Shown: one piece after another, positions 10,321-21,107 of the stretch | Layout: every line of letters begins with the position of its first letter | Numbering within the stretch: position 1 is the stretch's first letter | NCBI GenBank assembly: GCA_026315105.1 | Contig: CM048746.1 | Span: 562,787,940-562,851,939, forward strand | Length of the DNA stretch: 64,000 bases | Origin: Locusta migratoria | Taxonomy: Eukaryota > Arthropoda > Insecta > Orthoptera > Acrididae | Reading direction: 5' to 3' | Made by a program: the position numbers and the translations under genes | The notes under the pieces: model-generated | What the model was told of the DNA's origin: nothing | What the model saw: only the letters and a program-made list of their open reading frames with translations | Databases searched by the model: none

Positions 10321-11425
10321 TGCACTCATACATCCTGTAATCAGTTTCAGTGTTGAGGAAAATCCTCATTTGACTACTTATTCCGCATAAGCCACGTGAG
10401 GAAAGATCTGATTTCCTAGCTTATGGTCTTTTGGTAAAGTGGCATTTGCGACTTATGGACTGTTATGAACTGTTCTGCTCGCTACAGAGCGGCGATCGCG
10501 TGTCGAGTTGGTCTCGAAACCCACGCTGGCGCTGCGGAAGGTCAGGTGCGATGCGTGACTGGCCCCTGGCTTGTTCGCTACGCCCACGTGCTGTAGGTCA
10601 AACAGCGAGCAGGCCATGCCGCTCAAAAGGCCGCGATGCCGCACTCGCTTTCATCGCGACTGCGGTGCCGTAACTGCTGAAAGATGCGTCTACGATAAAC
10701 TGCTCGCCTTCAGGGCTTCATCGGTCTTTTCGCGAGAAATTGCCGAGGAGTGCAAACACTTCAACCGTGTGCCAGCAAATCTGAATGGGTTGACTGGACG
10801 AATGGAAGAGTTGTTGCACACTTTCATTTCGTCCCATAAACCGCCGTTACACAACAACCGGTGCTCGCTAATAATTATAAACATCACGTCCACTTTTTGC
10901 TTCTTTCTCTATTTTATTTTACGTCTAATCATATTTAAGTGCACGGCGGAGGGTTCAACAAACCGCTTCTATGATATCTCAATACCGCTCCAGTCTGTCA
11001 GAGCGCGCGGGAAAAAGGAACACCTGAATCTTTCCGATCTGATTTCACTTATTTTATTAAGATCTTTTCTCCCTATGTCCGGATTCGAAAGCAAAAGTTC
11101 GTGAAAGAAATTTCGCCTTTCTTTTAATGATTTTCACTAACTTGTGCGTGATAGCTATGACACTCTCTTTCCATATATCGCGATAAAACAAAACGAAGCA
11201 GACGTGATATGACCGGAAGAAAGTGAAAGTGAAGATGAACTCGCTGAATTATCAGAGGTGCGAGATATAAAATGTGTTATGTCAGAGGAGAAAGATAGGA
11301 GGCAAAAGCAGGTTGTGAAGTTCGAACAGGGCGGTTTCTTGTGGGATAATTTAGACATGGAACAGAATTTGTTGTGGGAAGACAAAGGTAATGAAACTAA
11401 AAGGTACGATCAAATTCAAATTCAA
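10321..11425. other. Unassigned; CpG-rich patch at about 10450-10720
   Basis: A 177-residue plus frame (10571-11104) shows no domain and loses its bias in the AT-rich second half. No repeat boundaries were recognised. Confidence 0.4.
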
Positions 11426-11617
11426 TTCAAATGTTTGTAGAGCTTATGAGACTTAACTACGGGGTCATCAGTCCCTAAACTTACAAACTACTTGTGAACT
11501 AGCTTATACTGAAGACGGCACAAACATCCATGCCCGAGGGGGATTCGAACCCCCGACCACAGCGGCCGTGTAGACCATGACTGGCACGCCGCAGACGGCT
11601 CGGCCACTGCGGCCGGC
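11426..11617 (-). mobile_element. SINE, family A
   Basis: Minus-strand copy with B box complement GGATTCGAACC and head complement ending CTGCGGCCGGC. It is preceded by short TTCAAATTCAA repeats, which obscure the duplication. Confidence 0.9.
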
Positions 11618-12100
11618 TTCTGTGACTTTAATAACCGATAAATGACAGCATCTTTCGCCAAAAACTTTAGGGAGCTGCTTAGTCTCTTAAATCGTTTATA
11701 AAGGTAAGTAACATTAGGGGTCTTTAACACTTCCCTGGAGATGTAATTATACCATTTCAGTACCAAGTCAGTAAAAATGTCCTCACCATACACAAGAAAA
11801 AGATTCAGTCAGGATCATAGGTGATCATACCGTCCACTAGATCGTAAAGGGACTGTTGGTGCAAATTGTTCCACTCCTCAACGGCGATTAGCCGCAGATA
11901 TCTCAAACTATTTGGTGTGTTGTCCCTTCGAAAGAGACATTTTCAATGTATCGCAGACATCATGAAAGGGTTCATGTCTAGAGCACATGCTGGTGATTTC
12001 TAATCTTGCGGTGTCGTTATGAAGGAACGCATTCATAAGATTGTTAATGCGACATAAAGTCGTTAAGGAGGCAGGCGACCACGATGAAATGATTAGGTAG
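11618..12100. other. No recognised feature
   Basis: No domain, SINE or palindrome was identified. Confidence 0.4.
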
Positions 12101-12173
12101 TACTGCTGTGAAGCTGGTTAGCTCGCAAATTATTATACGTCACACTTCATGTATAGCGTGCCCTCAAAAAAAT

Positions 12174-12200
12174 GACGAGTTTCGGCTTTACCATCATCAG
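12174..12200 (-). ncRNA. Hammerhead-like motif, left arm
   Basis: Minus: CUGAUGA, U, GGU-AAA-GCC hairpin, GAAAC, then UCGUC. Mirror copy of 12289-12315. Confidence 0.35.
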
Positions 12201-12288
12201 ATTAGCATCTCCTACCTGCTTTTGTATGTGTATCAAACAATTTCTTACATCTGTTCACGTGTGCACAAGGCACGAAAGAGATGCTAAT

Positions 12289-12315
12289 CTGATGATGGTA
12301 AAGCCGAAACGCGTC
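12289..12315 (+). ncRNA. Hammerhead-like motif, right arm
   Basis: Plus: CUGAUGA, U, GGU-AAA-GCC hairpin, GAAAC, then GCGUC. The GUC after GAAAC is where a hammerhead would cleave. Confidence 0.35.
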
Positions 12316-12488
12316 ATTTGAGGACACGCTATACATGAAGTGTGACCTGTAATAAAGAATTTGCGACTTTACCAGCTTCACAGCAGTACTTATCTAAGCA
12401 TTCATAAGATGTGCTCGAAATGCAGCCCATATGGTTGCACAAGACGTTGGAGGACGTCATCCCTGTACTGTATAGTAGTTTCAAACGT

Positions 12489-12604
12489 TCAAATGTTTGT
12501 AAAGTTTTGGGCTCTAACTGCAGTGGTCATCAAAAAAGTGTTCAAATGTTTTTTAAGCTTATGGGACCCTGCAGTTAAGTCCCTTAAGCTTAAACATTTG
12601 AACA
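12489..12604. repeat. SINE tail fragments, including an inverted pair
   Basis: A minus-strand tail fragment (12489-12538) is followed at 12541-12604 by GTTCAAATG...AAGCTTATGGGAC fused to AAGTCCCTTAAGCTT...CATTTGAAC: two tail ends back to back with no SINE body. Confidence 0.75.
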
Positions 12605-12609
12605 TATTT

Positions 12610-13320
12610 TGAAGGAACTGTACTAATGTTCTAAAATGGTGAACAGCTTGAGCGCCAATTTCTGGACACGCTGCTTACTACGTACGTATGATCTCGGTAA
12701 AACACCGATTATCTTTGTTGTAAATAGTTATTCTGCTGTATGTCGTTGCTACTATTCACACTCTACACTGTGAGTGCAGGTTTGTTGTGATATACTGCAA
12801 GTGTCCAGGGAAATGCAACTATTTTTTGTTATTGTTTCTTTCTACCAATTATTCACTTTGTTTAAGTTTCAAATAAATCTTTACATTAACAGGGTAGCAA
12901 CATACTGTGAAATACAGTTGGGCTAAATTTTATCTAATAGCCGTCAAACTGTGCGCGTGAAACATGTATTTATTTCTTTTCTACTTTAAGACTTTGCGAC
13001 AGTAAAATGCTGAAATTGTGAACCAAATAATGACTAATCTGAGATAAGGTTTGCGATGAAACGAACATAAAAGAACGAAACGATTTTTTAAGACGTTAAG
13101 TATTAGTACAGCGACAATCTAAGTATTTGTATGTGATACAGCACCTGATATTCCACGACTAAGACCAAAGCCAAGTGTTCTTTTTTCCAGGAAGGTGACA
13201 AGGCAGAATAAATAGCTTTCCTAACCACGAGCGGCAATCAAGTTGGTATGCATCTTGCCTTGTCACTTTGTGACTTAGAGGCTGAGTCTTTAAACATTTC
13301 TGCGAAGTATGAAGAATGGA
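12610..13320 (+). repeat. Unidentified ~700-bp dispersed repeat, copy 1
   Basis: The whole stretch matches, in reverse orientation, 27535-28245. Shared blocks include TCTGGACACGCTGCTTACT, TATGATCTCGGTAAAACA, TACTGCAAGTGTCCA, TAATCTGAGATAAGGT (here) and GACTAAGACCAAAGCC. Peptide-level similarity (DTxPDIxRLRPKPSVLF; QVxxHLALSL) also survives between copies, hinting at a coding origin. I do not recognise the family. It could be part of a LINE, a large DNA transposon or a duplicated gene fragment. Confidence 0.65.
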
Positions 13321-13334
13321 GAAAAGAAGGGGCT

Positions 13335-13498
13335 ATACGAAGGACACAGTCCCTAAACTTACAAACCACTTTTGAACTAGCTTGTAGTAAAGACAGCACA
13401 AACTTCTATACCCGAGGGAGGATTCGAACCCCCGATAGGGAACGGCCTCGCGCATCGGAGCATATCGCCTCAATGCGCTCGGCCACTCCGACGCGGCG
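13335..13498 (-). mobile_element. SINE, family A variant
   Basis: Minus-strand copy starting within the tail (CAGTCCCTAAACTTACAAAC) with B box complement GGATTCGAACC and a GC-rich head complement ending GACGCGGCG. Confidence 0.8.
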
Positions 13499-13570
13499 CA
13501 ATAGTCATCGGTACCTAAACTTACAAACCACTTTAATTTAGCCTAAGGCACACCTATGCCGGAGGGAGAA
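13499..13570 (-). mobile_element. Truncated SINE fragment
   Basis: Starts directly behind the previous copy with GTCATCGGTACCTAAACTTACAAAC and ends within CATGCC-like sequence. Confidence 0.6.
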
Positions 13571-13955
13571 CATCGCTTTGGTTCACTTCAAAGACGGTCT
13601 GGAAACGTACCTTGAGAGTTCCTCCTGATACTGAGTTACAATGTGGATACGACCAGGCTTCGAAATTGACCTGCCAGGCATGGTAGGACTACATCACTAC
13701 AGTGTACTTCTTTCTTGGTATTATGTCTGGAACTTGTCGGCCGTCTTAACCACTCCGTTGCAATGGCACTGGTCATGCGTCATTCTTTTCAGCTTTGCGG
13801 GGTTGAGTGACATCTATGGACCATTTAAGGAACTGTGCTCTTGATGCAATATACTTGTTTAACATCAGCGTTCAGGAGACCTTGGAATCAAGGTGATGCA
13901 ACACTTCTCTGATGTGTGTATTTACAAGCTCACGAAACTTACGTTACAGGCTGAA
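13571..13955. other. No recognised feature
   Basis: No supported gene or repeat. Confidence 0.4.
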
Positions 13956-13957
13956 TA

Positions 13958-14115
13958 CTCTTAGGCCGGTATTCCACTATCAAATTATTTGACAAAGAAT
14001 TTGACGAAAAAATTGGATGAAATATAGGTCCTATCCTTTGTCAAAGACATTGGATGAATCCCTAAATGGGGTATTACACTATCATCCAATATTTTGTCAA
14101 AGTTGCTTCAAAATG
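13958..14115. mobile_element. Small MITE-like element (GGCCGGTATT family)
   Basis: Begins AGGCCGGTATTCCACTATC and contains several copies of ATTATTTGACAAAG-like and TTGTCAAAG words in both orientations. A related end (CTTTGTCAAATAATTTGATACCGGC) occurs at 17876-17902. Confidence 0.45.
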
Positions 14116-14303
14116 AGGGTTTTACACTCAGTTATTTATACTACAATTGCGTTGTGTCTGCATTTAGAAGAGGGAAAAAGAAAAGGAAACGTACTTGGAT
14201 GAAACTGTGGGTTTCACGGCGAGATAGATAAGTTTTCAATAAAATTTGTTGCGGGAACTGGAGGATTTTCTTTTTTTATGTCGTCGGCAATAACTTTCAA
14301 AAT

Positions 14304-14484
14304 GTTCAAATGTTTGTTAAGCTTAAGGTACTTAACTGCGGGGTCATCAGTCCCTAAACTTACAAACTACCTATGAACTACCTTATACTAAAGACGATAC
14401 AAACATCCATGCCCGAGGGGGATTCGAACCCTCGACCGTAGCGGCCGTGCAGACTGGCGCGCCGCAGTCCGCTCGGCCACTGCG
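14304..14484 (-). mobile_element. SINE, family A
   Basis: Minus-strand copy. The 14-bp sequence GTCGGCAATAACTT occurs at 14283-14296 and 14485-14498, so the insertion is well delimited. Confidence 0.9.
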
Positions 14485-14498
14485 GTCGGCAATAACTT

Positions 14499-14925
14499 AC
14501 AGTTCGGCCGAAATGCACTGCTAATTATTTTGTAGCTCTCCATTATTCACAATTTGCAATAGAGTAACAGAACAGGCTGACGCAAACAGCACTGACAAAG
14601 ATGAAAATCTAAGAATAACGTTATTTACAATGTAAGGGTGGGGGGGGGGGCTAAACATAGCTGATAAAGTAATAGAGTATCTCCTTACAATAAATGTTTT
14701 ATGTATGTATAAATTTTCGCTTGCCAACAGATATCGATGTTTTCAATTTGTTTCACTTCCCAGCATTTAGCGCACAAAGTTGACCAGAATCATCCATTAT
14801 AAAGTCTGCTTTGACCGTAAATAAGATTTAGGGGTGTTGCTTATTCAATTCCGATAGTGTATTATAACTTTTTACATCACAGGTTGTAACTCTTAACCTC
14901 ACTTTCACCTAAGATTACCAAATCA
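14499..14925. other. No gene; poly-G tract near 14640
   Basis: Only the G run (14640-14650) stands out. Confidence 0.4.
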
Positions 14926-15953
14926 CCCGGTTTTTCCGGGGTCCATCCAGATTTTAAGCTCTATTTCAGCCCTTCGCTTGCAAACACCCGCAATAATAAA
15001 AATCCCCCGATTTTTTGGTCCTCTATGTCAAACTGTTGTTCTGTGGTGTCAAGTGTGATTTGACAGAGTAAAACTGGAGAGATAAAAAGCTGACAACCAG
15101 ATGAGTATCGTCTGTCGCGGCACACGGCATAATTAGAAGTTTCTACATAGTGTCTCCAGTTACCTACACAAATAAAAATATAGTGTATTGAAGGTGAAAA
15201 AGACTGTCGTAGAAGTGTATTCTGTCCTCTCTAATACTGTGTCAAGTCTAAAAGAGAGCTAAAAATAATTTCGTTCCCCTAAGAGATGTCATCTCTAAAT
15301 GTGATGATGACCAGGTTTTTTAAATGTTCAGAAAAGACGAACGCTTTTTATACTGTATGTAGTGATTACATTAGTAAGTGGATGAGGCAGTGTGAGGAAT
15401 TAACTGTATTCAGTTGGTTATCTCTAAACAAGGAAGTTGACTGGAAAAGTGTGGAAAATATTGTTGCCTACTTGAGAAACAAAAGTTATTGTGAATGACA
15501 TTGAATTGTTTGAGTTAACTCGCCTAAAAACGTTTCTGTGTGAACAGTTCAAATCAGAAACTGGGCCAACATTTTTTGGAAAAAACCATCTGATAGATGG
15601 TGTGAGTTCATGAATCATCGTTCAAGACATGAATAATCAGAACTTTTAAAAATTGTTCAGTACTTTTTCGCAATCCCTGCCCACAATGCCACTGTGTTTC
15701 CATCCATTCATTATTAAATATACAATCTAATCTCTGTACAATGTGTAAGGGATTTGTTTATAATCAGTTACAACTACAAAGATATCACTTACTCTCAATT
15801 CTATTACAATATCTAAACCGACAAAGAATTACTTAAGAAATTTCGAGGCACTCAGAAATATCATTTTGTAAAAAAAATAAGCTGTTGTGGTTGAAATAAA
15901 GATTCTCTGTAATACCCCCGGTTTTTTTTTTTATTATGAAAATTTGGTAACCC
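14926..15953 (+). pseudogene. hAT-family transposase fragment (C-terminal dimerisation region)
   Basis: The frame at 15286-15498 (FFKCSEKTNAFYTVCSDYISKW ...) continues through a frameshift to FFGKNHLIDGV and then LLKIVQYFFAIPAHNATV near 15650-15700. IPAHNATV followed by a degraded ER-type motif is the signature of the hAT dimerisation domain. Short candidate terminal repeats, TTACCAAAT with ACCCGG near 14926 and the complement at about 15915-15953, could bound the element, but no 8-bp duplication was found. N-terminal BED finger and catalytic residues are missing. Confidence 0.55.
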
Positions 15954-16191
15954 CAGTTTCATCGCAGGGTATTGGGCTAAGCGAATTAACGTGACGAAAT
16001 GTGAATTGGTCTTGTCGCGTTTTGAGCAACACCCCATCTGATTTATACATTCCTATCAATTTTGTTGTTGGAAAACACTACACAGACTTACCACTAGTAT
16101 CGAGTTTACGAATACGAATACGAATGCTATGTCAAACATTAGCCTCCAAATAAAACAGCTGCAGTGGCAAAGAGGCTGTCCGCTGTACTAC

Positions 16192-17711
16192 TAGAGTTGT
16201 GGCGATTCGTCAATGAGTCGTTTATTTGAACGAATATAAATAAAGTATCGTAAGAATCGAATCTTGATTCGGACGAATCGTCGTTCAAAAGAATCGCCTG
16301 TCTAACGATTCATGATTCGAAAGCAAGTGGCGAATAATTACGAAAGGCAGAAAGCGTGTGAACAAAGGAAGCACAGAACGAAGATCGTGAGCTGTTAATT
16401 AGTAGCCTATTCACGAATTACACATGACAAACAAAACGCAGAGAAATACACAGCTGCCAATACATACGAATATACGTCTTTTATAAAGTTTACGTATTAT
16501 GTATTTAAACGAGCAATCCTTACACATTTATATTTAGCGTATCCCGGAAATGGCTGTAACGATTTAGATTATGTTTTGTGTTTAGAGAGGTTTAAGCTTT
16601 TCGAGTTCATCTATGTAGTTATAGGTTTGTAAAAAATCAATTTTACAAAAATATTCTTTTTATATAAAAAAAGGCGATTTTAAATGTTTTTAAAGCCATC
16701 ACAAATCTTTGCCATTTTGGTTTTTACATTATCAGCTTTCCTGAAAGAAACCGATTTTAGAGAAAAAAAAACATTTTAATAAACGTTAATTTCTTACATC
16801 TCTAAAGAAATTTAATATTCAGAAACGGATTTTTATTTTTAATGTTTATTTCGTGTTTCCTTCAACTAATTGATTTTACATAAGTATTTTATAATGATTA
16901 GATACCTATTAATTACCACAGATTTAAGTATATTTATATTTAAATTGCCGAAGTATTCAAACAGAACGAAAAAAAATTATAAGGTTACTGCAGGATTCGA
17001 AATAAGTGACCTACGTTCACTAAACCTGCAACGCTACTAAATGAGCTATGATGACAGCAGAAATAGTTGGTAGTGTAATATGTATTTATAACCGCTCGCT
17101 AAACTTCAGACTATTTTCTCGAGAATTTTTGAGAGCTGAATCGAATGGCTTTGCCTCATTATTTTTGAGTCTGAACTTGACGCAGTATAAATATTAAAAA
17201 ATCCGATACCCATATTGTCACCTTTTCGGCATTTTGTAAGAATCGTGCCGTCGCAGACCAGAAACAATCGTGAACGAATCGTAGGGTCCGCCTCCGCAGT
17301 CCAGTGGACAGCGTGGTTGGTTGCCACGCAGGGGGCCCGGGTTCGATTCCCGGTCGGGTAGGAGATTTTCTCCGCTCGGGGACTGGGTGTTGTGTCATCA
17401 TTCCAAGTCGCCGAAGTGGCGTCAGATAAAGACTTGCACCAGGCAGGCTGAACACGACCCCAGTTGGGGTGTAACGGTCATAAATGCCACACTATCATCA
17501 TCACGAATCGTAGGAAGAGATGCAAAAGGGATTCCAACATCCATAACACAGACATGTATTGCTATCTATGAGCAAGATGTAGAAATAAGAATCGCGCCAA
17601 TGCAGACTAAAGAATCACGAAAGAATCGTGAACGAATCGTAGGAATCAATTCACAATGTGGGATTGAATCGCAAGAATCTATTCATAAAAAAGACTCGTG
17701 TTGCCCAACTA
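16192..17711. mobile_element. Non-autonomous hAT-type element, 1.52 kb
   Basis: Perfect 8-bp duplications TGTACTAC at 16184-16191 and 17712-17719 flank it, the hallmark size for hAT insertions. The ends TAGAGTTGTGGCGA and (complement) TAGTTGGGCAACACGA form imperfect terminal repeats. Both terminal regions are dense in GAATCG/CGATTC words, as expected of subterminal transposase-binding repeats. The middle is AT-rich and non-coding. A family C SINE is nested at 17286-17502. Confidence 0.8.
17286..17502 (+). mobile_element. SINE, family C, nested in the hAT element
   Basis: tRNA-like head with TGGTTGGTTGCC and B box GGGTTCGATTCCC, then GTCGCCGAAGTGGCGTC. Flanked by the 12-bp duplication ACGAATCGTAGG (17274-17285 and 17503-17514). 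Confidence 0.9.
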
Positions 17712-17713
17712 TG

Positions 17714-17748
<35 letters not shown>
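17712..17748. repeat. (TAC)n microsatellite
   Basis: Begins inside the right-hand hAT duplication TGTACTAC and continues as about ten TAC units. Confidence 0.9.
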
Positions 17749-17770
17749 GCGCTCCGAGCGGTCACATTTC

Positions 17771-17905
17771 TCACTGCAGGAAACAAGAGGAGCGATTTAT
17801 TTGATCAAATCTAAGCCGAGGACTTAGACTTTATGAAATATCGGACGCCATTCCCAGTACACGACGTCCAATATTTCTTTGTCAAATAATTTGATACCGG
17901 CGTTA
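17771..17905. mobile_element. MITE-like fragment (TACCGGC end)
   Basis: Ends with CTTTGTCAAATAATTTGATACCGGC, the complement of the start of 13958-14115, and holds an internal partial palindrome around GACGTCCAATATT. Confidence 0.4.
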
Positions 17906-18329
17906 GCGTGCGTAGTGTTGGCGTGCGACGACGCGAGAGACAAACAGCCGTGAGCGTCGGCGCGCAGCAGTGCAGCTGTTTGATTACGCGGCGCCCCTCC
18001 CCCTCCCACTCGAGACAAATGCCGCTCAGGGCCAAGGGCGAGTGCGTCAGCTAGGGCCACCCGAGGTCGATGAGACCCGCAGCGCAGCCACGCGACCGCT
18101 CTGGATACGATTCTCCGCCCGACGTGAATCATCACGCTCTAGCGCCGTGTTACCTGGCCCAGAAAAAACTGCGCCACTAAAGACGTTAACTAACTTCGTG
18201 TGCTCCTATTACTCATTAAAAAATGTGCATCACCTTTCGTTTAAAGGTTCCCTGAACACGGACGGTGAATGTGTACGAGAGTGCAAAAAGTATTCGTCTA
18301 GCTACATATTTTTTAAACGTACTAACAAG

Positions 18330-18633
18330 GAAAGTACTTGGGCTCGAACAAATATAAATACACGAAAATCGTGTGGGATAATGTGAAGGTTCCTCATTGC
18401 ACTAGTGATTCCCTCCTCTGCAAAGCTCTGCAGTCGCCCATTAGAGGCCTCTGCGTGTGCCTCGCCGCACTGCACCTTGACCTGCCGGTATACCAGTAGT
18501 GACGGTGCAGTGTGCCTCTGAAGTTACGTTTTGTGACGTTATTTGTGTAGTGAAGCGTCGGATAGGTCGGTGATTGGTAAAAAATCCTGCTAATAGTGTG
18601 ACTGGTTGAGATGAAGTTACGAAGAAAAGAAAA
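18330..18633 (+). repeat. Dispersed repeat 'AAGTACTTGGGCTCGAAC', copy 1
   Basis: Matches 58280-58590 in reverse orientation over about 300 bp, including AGTACTTGGGCTCGAACAAA, GAGGCCTCTGCGTGTGCC, GACGGTGCAGTGTGCCTC and TTGAGATGAAGTTACGAAGA. A further copy of the first 45 bp lies at 57786-57830. Family and function are not recognised. Confidence 0.65.
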
Positions 18634-18825
18634 GTTCTAATGTTTGTAATTCTATCGGACCAAACTGCTTGGTCATCAGTTCGTAGCTTACAAACTACTT
18701 AAACTAAGCTAAACTATCCTAAAGACAACACACACACACACCCATGCCCAGGACTAACCTCGACGGCGAGCAGCCGGGTGCTCCGCAGCGAGGCGCCTTA
18801 GACCGCTCGGCTACTCCACCTCGGC
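18634..18825 (-). mobile_element. SINE, family B
   Basis: Minus strand; tail somewhat mutated (GTTCTAATG), B-family middle present, B box degraded (CTAACCTCGACGG). It inserted exactly at the end of the dispersed repeat. Confidence 0.8.
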
Positions 18826-18899
18826 TATAAAAATGTACTTTTGAGAAAAATGACTCGCCGTGTGCCTCTTTCAGAACATTTCAGTGGCATAATCTTGCT

Positions 18900-19280
18900 G
18901 GCCAGCTGCTTCTTTATCCTCTGCAGACTTTCAGGAGTGTTTTCCTTACTCTGTACTCTTTAGTGATGGCTTCCGCAGCGCTTTCAGCTTCAACTAGTCG
19001 CTGACGATCTATGGCAGTCAGAGCAGCTATCATTTTATTTCCTGGTTGGATGCCTAATTTATCCATTACCTTTGTCCTGATAATTACACCATCATTAGAA
19101 CATAACAGCATGCACCACAGCTACTTTGAAAACTGTCCAGCTAACAAACAGTTTTCGGTACTCGCTGCCAAACTCATTAAGATTTTGTGTACGGCCATGT
19201 AGACATTTGGTAAGTAATTATTTTATCTGCAAGGTCCATGTATATTGCCTTCATTGTTTCCATGACTGTGGCAGGCATGG
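18900..19280 (-). pseudogene. Fragment resembling Mutator-like-transposase-domain protein
   Basis: On the minus strand: CLHGRTQNLNE, then AVVHAVMLCSNDGVIIRTKV followed by MDKLGIQPGNKMIAALTAID and RQRLVEAESAAEAITKEYR. I recognise the pattern C-x-HG-x-TQN ... AV-x3-N-GV ... K-LGI-PG as the C-terminal region of arthropod and cnidarian proteins annotated as 'Mutator-like transposase domain' proteins, often with KK-rich ends. There is a stop at about 18914 and at least one frameshift between the CLHG block and the rest. The SINE at 18634-18825 lies just downstream. Assignment is from memory of the family. Confidence 0.5.
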
Positions 19281-19463
19281 AATGTTTATGGTGCTATTCC
19301 TTGCCTGAAGCATCAGTGTGGCCAGTGTGCAGACATTTGTTCGAAGAGCTCTTACGATTATAAGAACTATTTAAAAGTAAATAAACCATACATTTTTGGA
19401 AACTGAAGAAATTTCTCTTTCAGATGGAGGCATTTTTTTCGATTTTTCCAATCATTTTCACAT

Positions 19464-19860
19464 TCAGGTCCCCTTAACGTACGCGCATTCATGTTGCCTT
19501 TGACACGCGATCGCTAAAATCGCACGAATACGTTGCTTCAGTGTCTCTACATTTGGAATGGCCTCTGAATACATGACATTTCCGCGATGATTCCATAACC
19601 AGAAGTCCGGTGAACGAATAGACCATGCAACTGGACCCTGTTGTCCGATCCAGAGACCAGGGAACACACGATTCATGTACGTCCAAACATTAACGGCGAA
19701 ATGCATGTAGCGGCTACATTACTCTTCGAACCATAAATGGCACAATATGGGCAACAGCACGACTCTCTCGGAGGAAACCATACATAGTTTAACTATGCCT
19801 ACATGCTACAGCACGTATTAGACCGCAGTGTCTGTAACAAAGTATGATTGAGCGTTTACC
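19464..19860 (-). pseudogene. mariner/Tc1-superfamily transposase C-terminus
   Basis: The frame at 19464-19706 contains VFPGLWIGQQGPVAWSIRSP then DFWLWNHRGNVMYSEAIPN and VETLKQRIRAI. The motif WIGxxGPxxWPxRSPDxxxxDFxLWGxLKxxVY is typical of the last part of the DDE domain in a common arthropod IS630/Tc1-mariner group. The segment upstream to about 19860 is frameshifted remnant of the same domain. The third acidic residue context (SPD) survives; the first two do not. Confidence 0.7.
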
Positions 19861-20342
19861 ACGCTCTTCCAGACATAAGAATATTCGGTCTTGTTTGTTT
19901 GGTATCCTCTCTTCGATGATTCCATTGAGTTTGTACAAGGTGAAAAAAATAATCAGCTTGAGTAATGTGTTCTGTTAACGTGGAAGGGGAGGTTTTTTTA
20001 AAGTAATTTAATTATATTAGTTTTATTTCGCACTGTGTATAGGTAGGTAATTTTTTAGCAGTGAGACTATTTTTAATTTGCAGCTCTCAGCTTACTATTT
20101 CGTTGAGTCTGGTTAGGTTCTGCTTCTGACGGCACGCAAAATTATTCTAACGATCCAAGTGGTGCCTGTATAAGCGAAACTGTCGAGAAAAACTTTTTTC
20201 CCCCATCCGAGATCGCATACATGTTCAGAATGAAAACAGTTACGTTTTCCGCCAGTTGCATTCTCAGCCGTGTTTCCGGCAATAATTTATTCGGCGATGG
20301 TTCCGGTTACAGCGACATTGTTCACTTCCTCCTTGCATTGTT

Positions 20343-20345
<3 letters not shown>

Positions 20346-20391
<46 letters not shown>
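20346..20391. repeat. (CA)n microsatellite
   Basis: About 23 CA units. Confidence 0.95.
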
Positions 20392-20392
<1 letters not shown>

Positions 20393-20679
20393 TACCTCCG
20401 CTATCACGTAACTCACCGCCCCTTTCAGTAACCCAAGCACATGCTTAATATTGCTCGTAAGTCGTTTGTTATTGTACCCAAGCTATAAAATTAGACTTTA
20501 GTAGGCTACATCACGACTTCCTGCGCTGTAAGGTATGTACGAAAACGTGCTGTAAAATTGCAACGCCAGGCTGAACTGTCATTAGTGATCACGTTTCGTA
20601 GTGCATGTCACGACGATTTACTCTTTGTGAAGGGGAGGGAAGAGTTCAGTTATCTTCAACACCATATGTTCTTTCATGT

Positions 20680-20895
20680 ATATAAGGGGGAAAGGGGCGA
20701 GTGGTCCTGCACTCCATCTCCCCGAAATAACGAATATAAGAAAATATTGCTATATTTCTATGATTTCATGTTAATAATGAAAAAGGTTGATCTCCGTAAA
20801 GTATAAGGGGCTTCAGTGGTAATTATCCTCTGAATACGAGCAGCATAACTGATACAAAATATCATGGGGTGTATTTTAAAAATACTTGTCTTCAC
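20680..20895 (+). repeat. Dispersed repeat, copy 1 (partner at 35.7 kb)
   Basis: Same orientation as 35715-35925. Shared blocks: GGGGCTTCAGTGGTAATTATCCTC (here) with GAGGCTTCAGCGC there, and ACTGATACAAAATATCA / ACTAATACAAAATATCA. Non-coding. Confidence 0.6.
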
Positions 20896-20922
20896 GTTGA
20901 TCTCTCTCCTCCGTAAAAATTC

Positions 20923-21107
20923 GCTGCGGTGGAGTGGCCGGGCGCTCAAGGCGCCTTGCTGCGGAGCGCGCGGTGGTCGCCGACGGAGGTTCGAGTCCTC
21001 CCTCGGTTTGGATGTAGGTGTTGTCCTTAGGTTAGTTTAAGTAGTTTTTTAATATAGGGACTGATGAGCATAGCAGTTTGGTCCAATAGGTTTACAAAAA
21101 TTTGAAC
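20923..21107 (+). mobile_element. SINE, family B
   Basis: Head GCTGCGGTGGAGTGGCC, B box GGTTCGAGTCC, tail TTTGAAC. Confidence 0.9.

Larger units (their letters stand above)
12101..12390. mobile_element. Inverted-repeat element with hammerhead-like motif in each arm
   Basis: Arms 12101-12211 and 12278-12390 are about 90% reverse-complementary, for example TACTGCTGTGAAGCTGGT against its complement at the far end. The 66-nt spacer is unrelated. Each arm contains CTGATGATGG...GCCGAAAC. No coding potential. Likely a non-autonomous PLE-derived or foldback element; the first option is inference from the shared motif. Confidence 0.7.

Noticed and set aside
10571..11104. 177-codon plus-strand frame
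   Set aside because: Composition changes from GC-rich to AT-rich midway, with no domain and no support as an exon.
14926..15953. Complete hAT transposon
   Set aside because: The end repeats are short and no 8-bp duplication matches; only the C-terminal protein fragment is supported.
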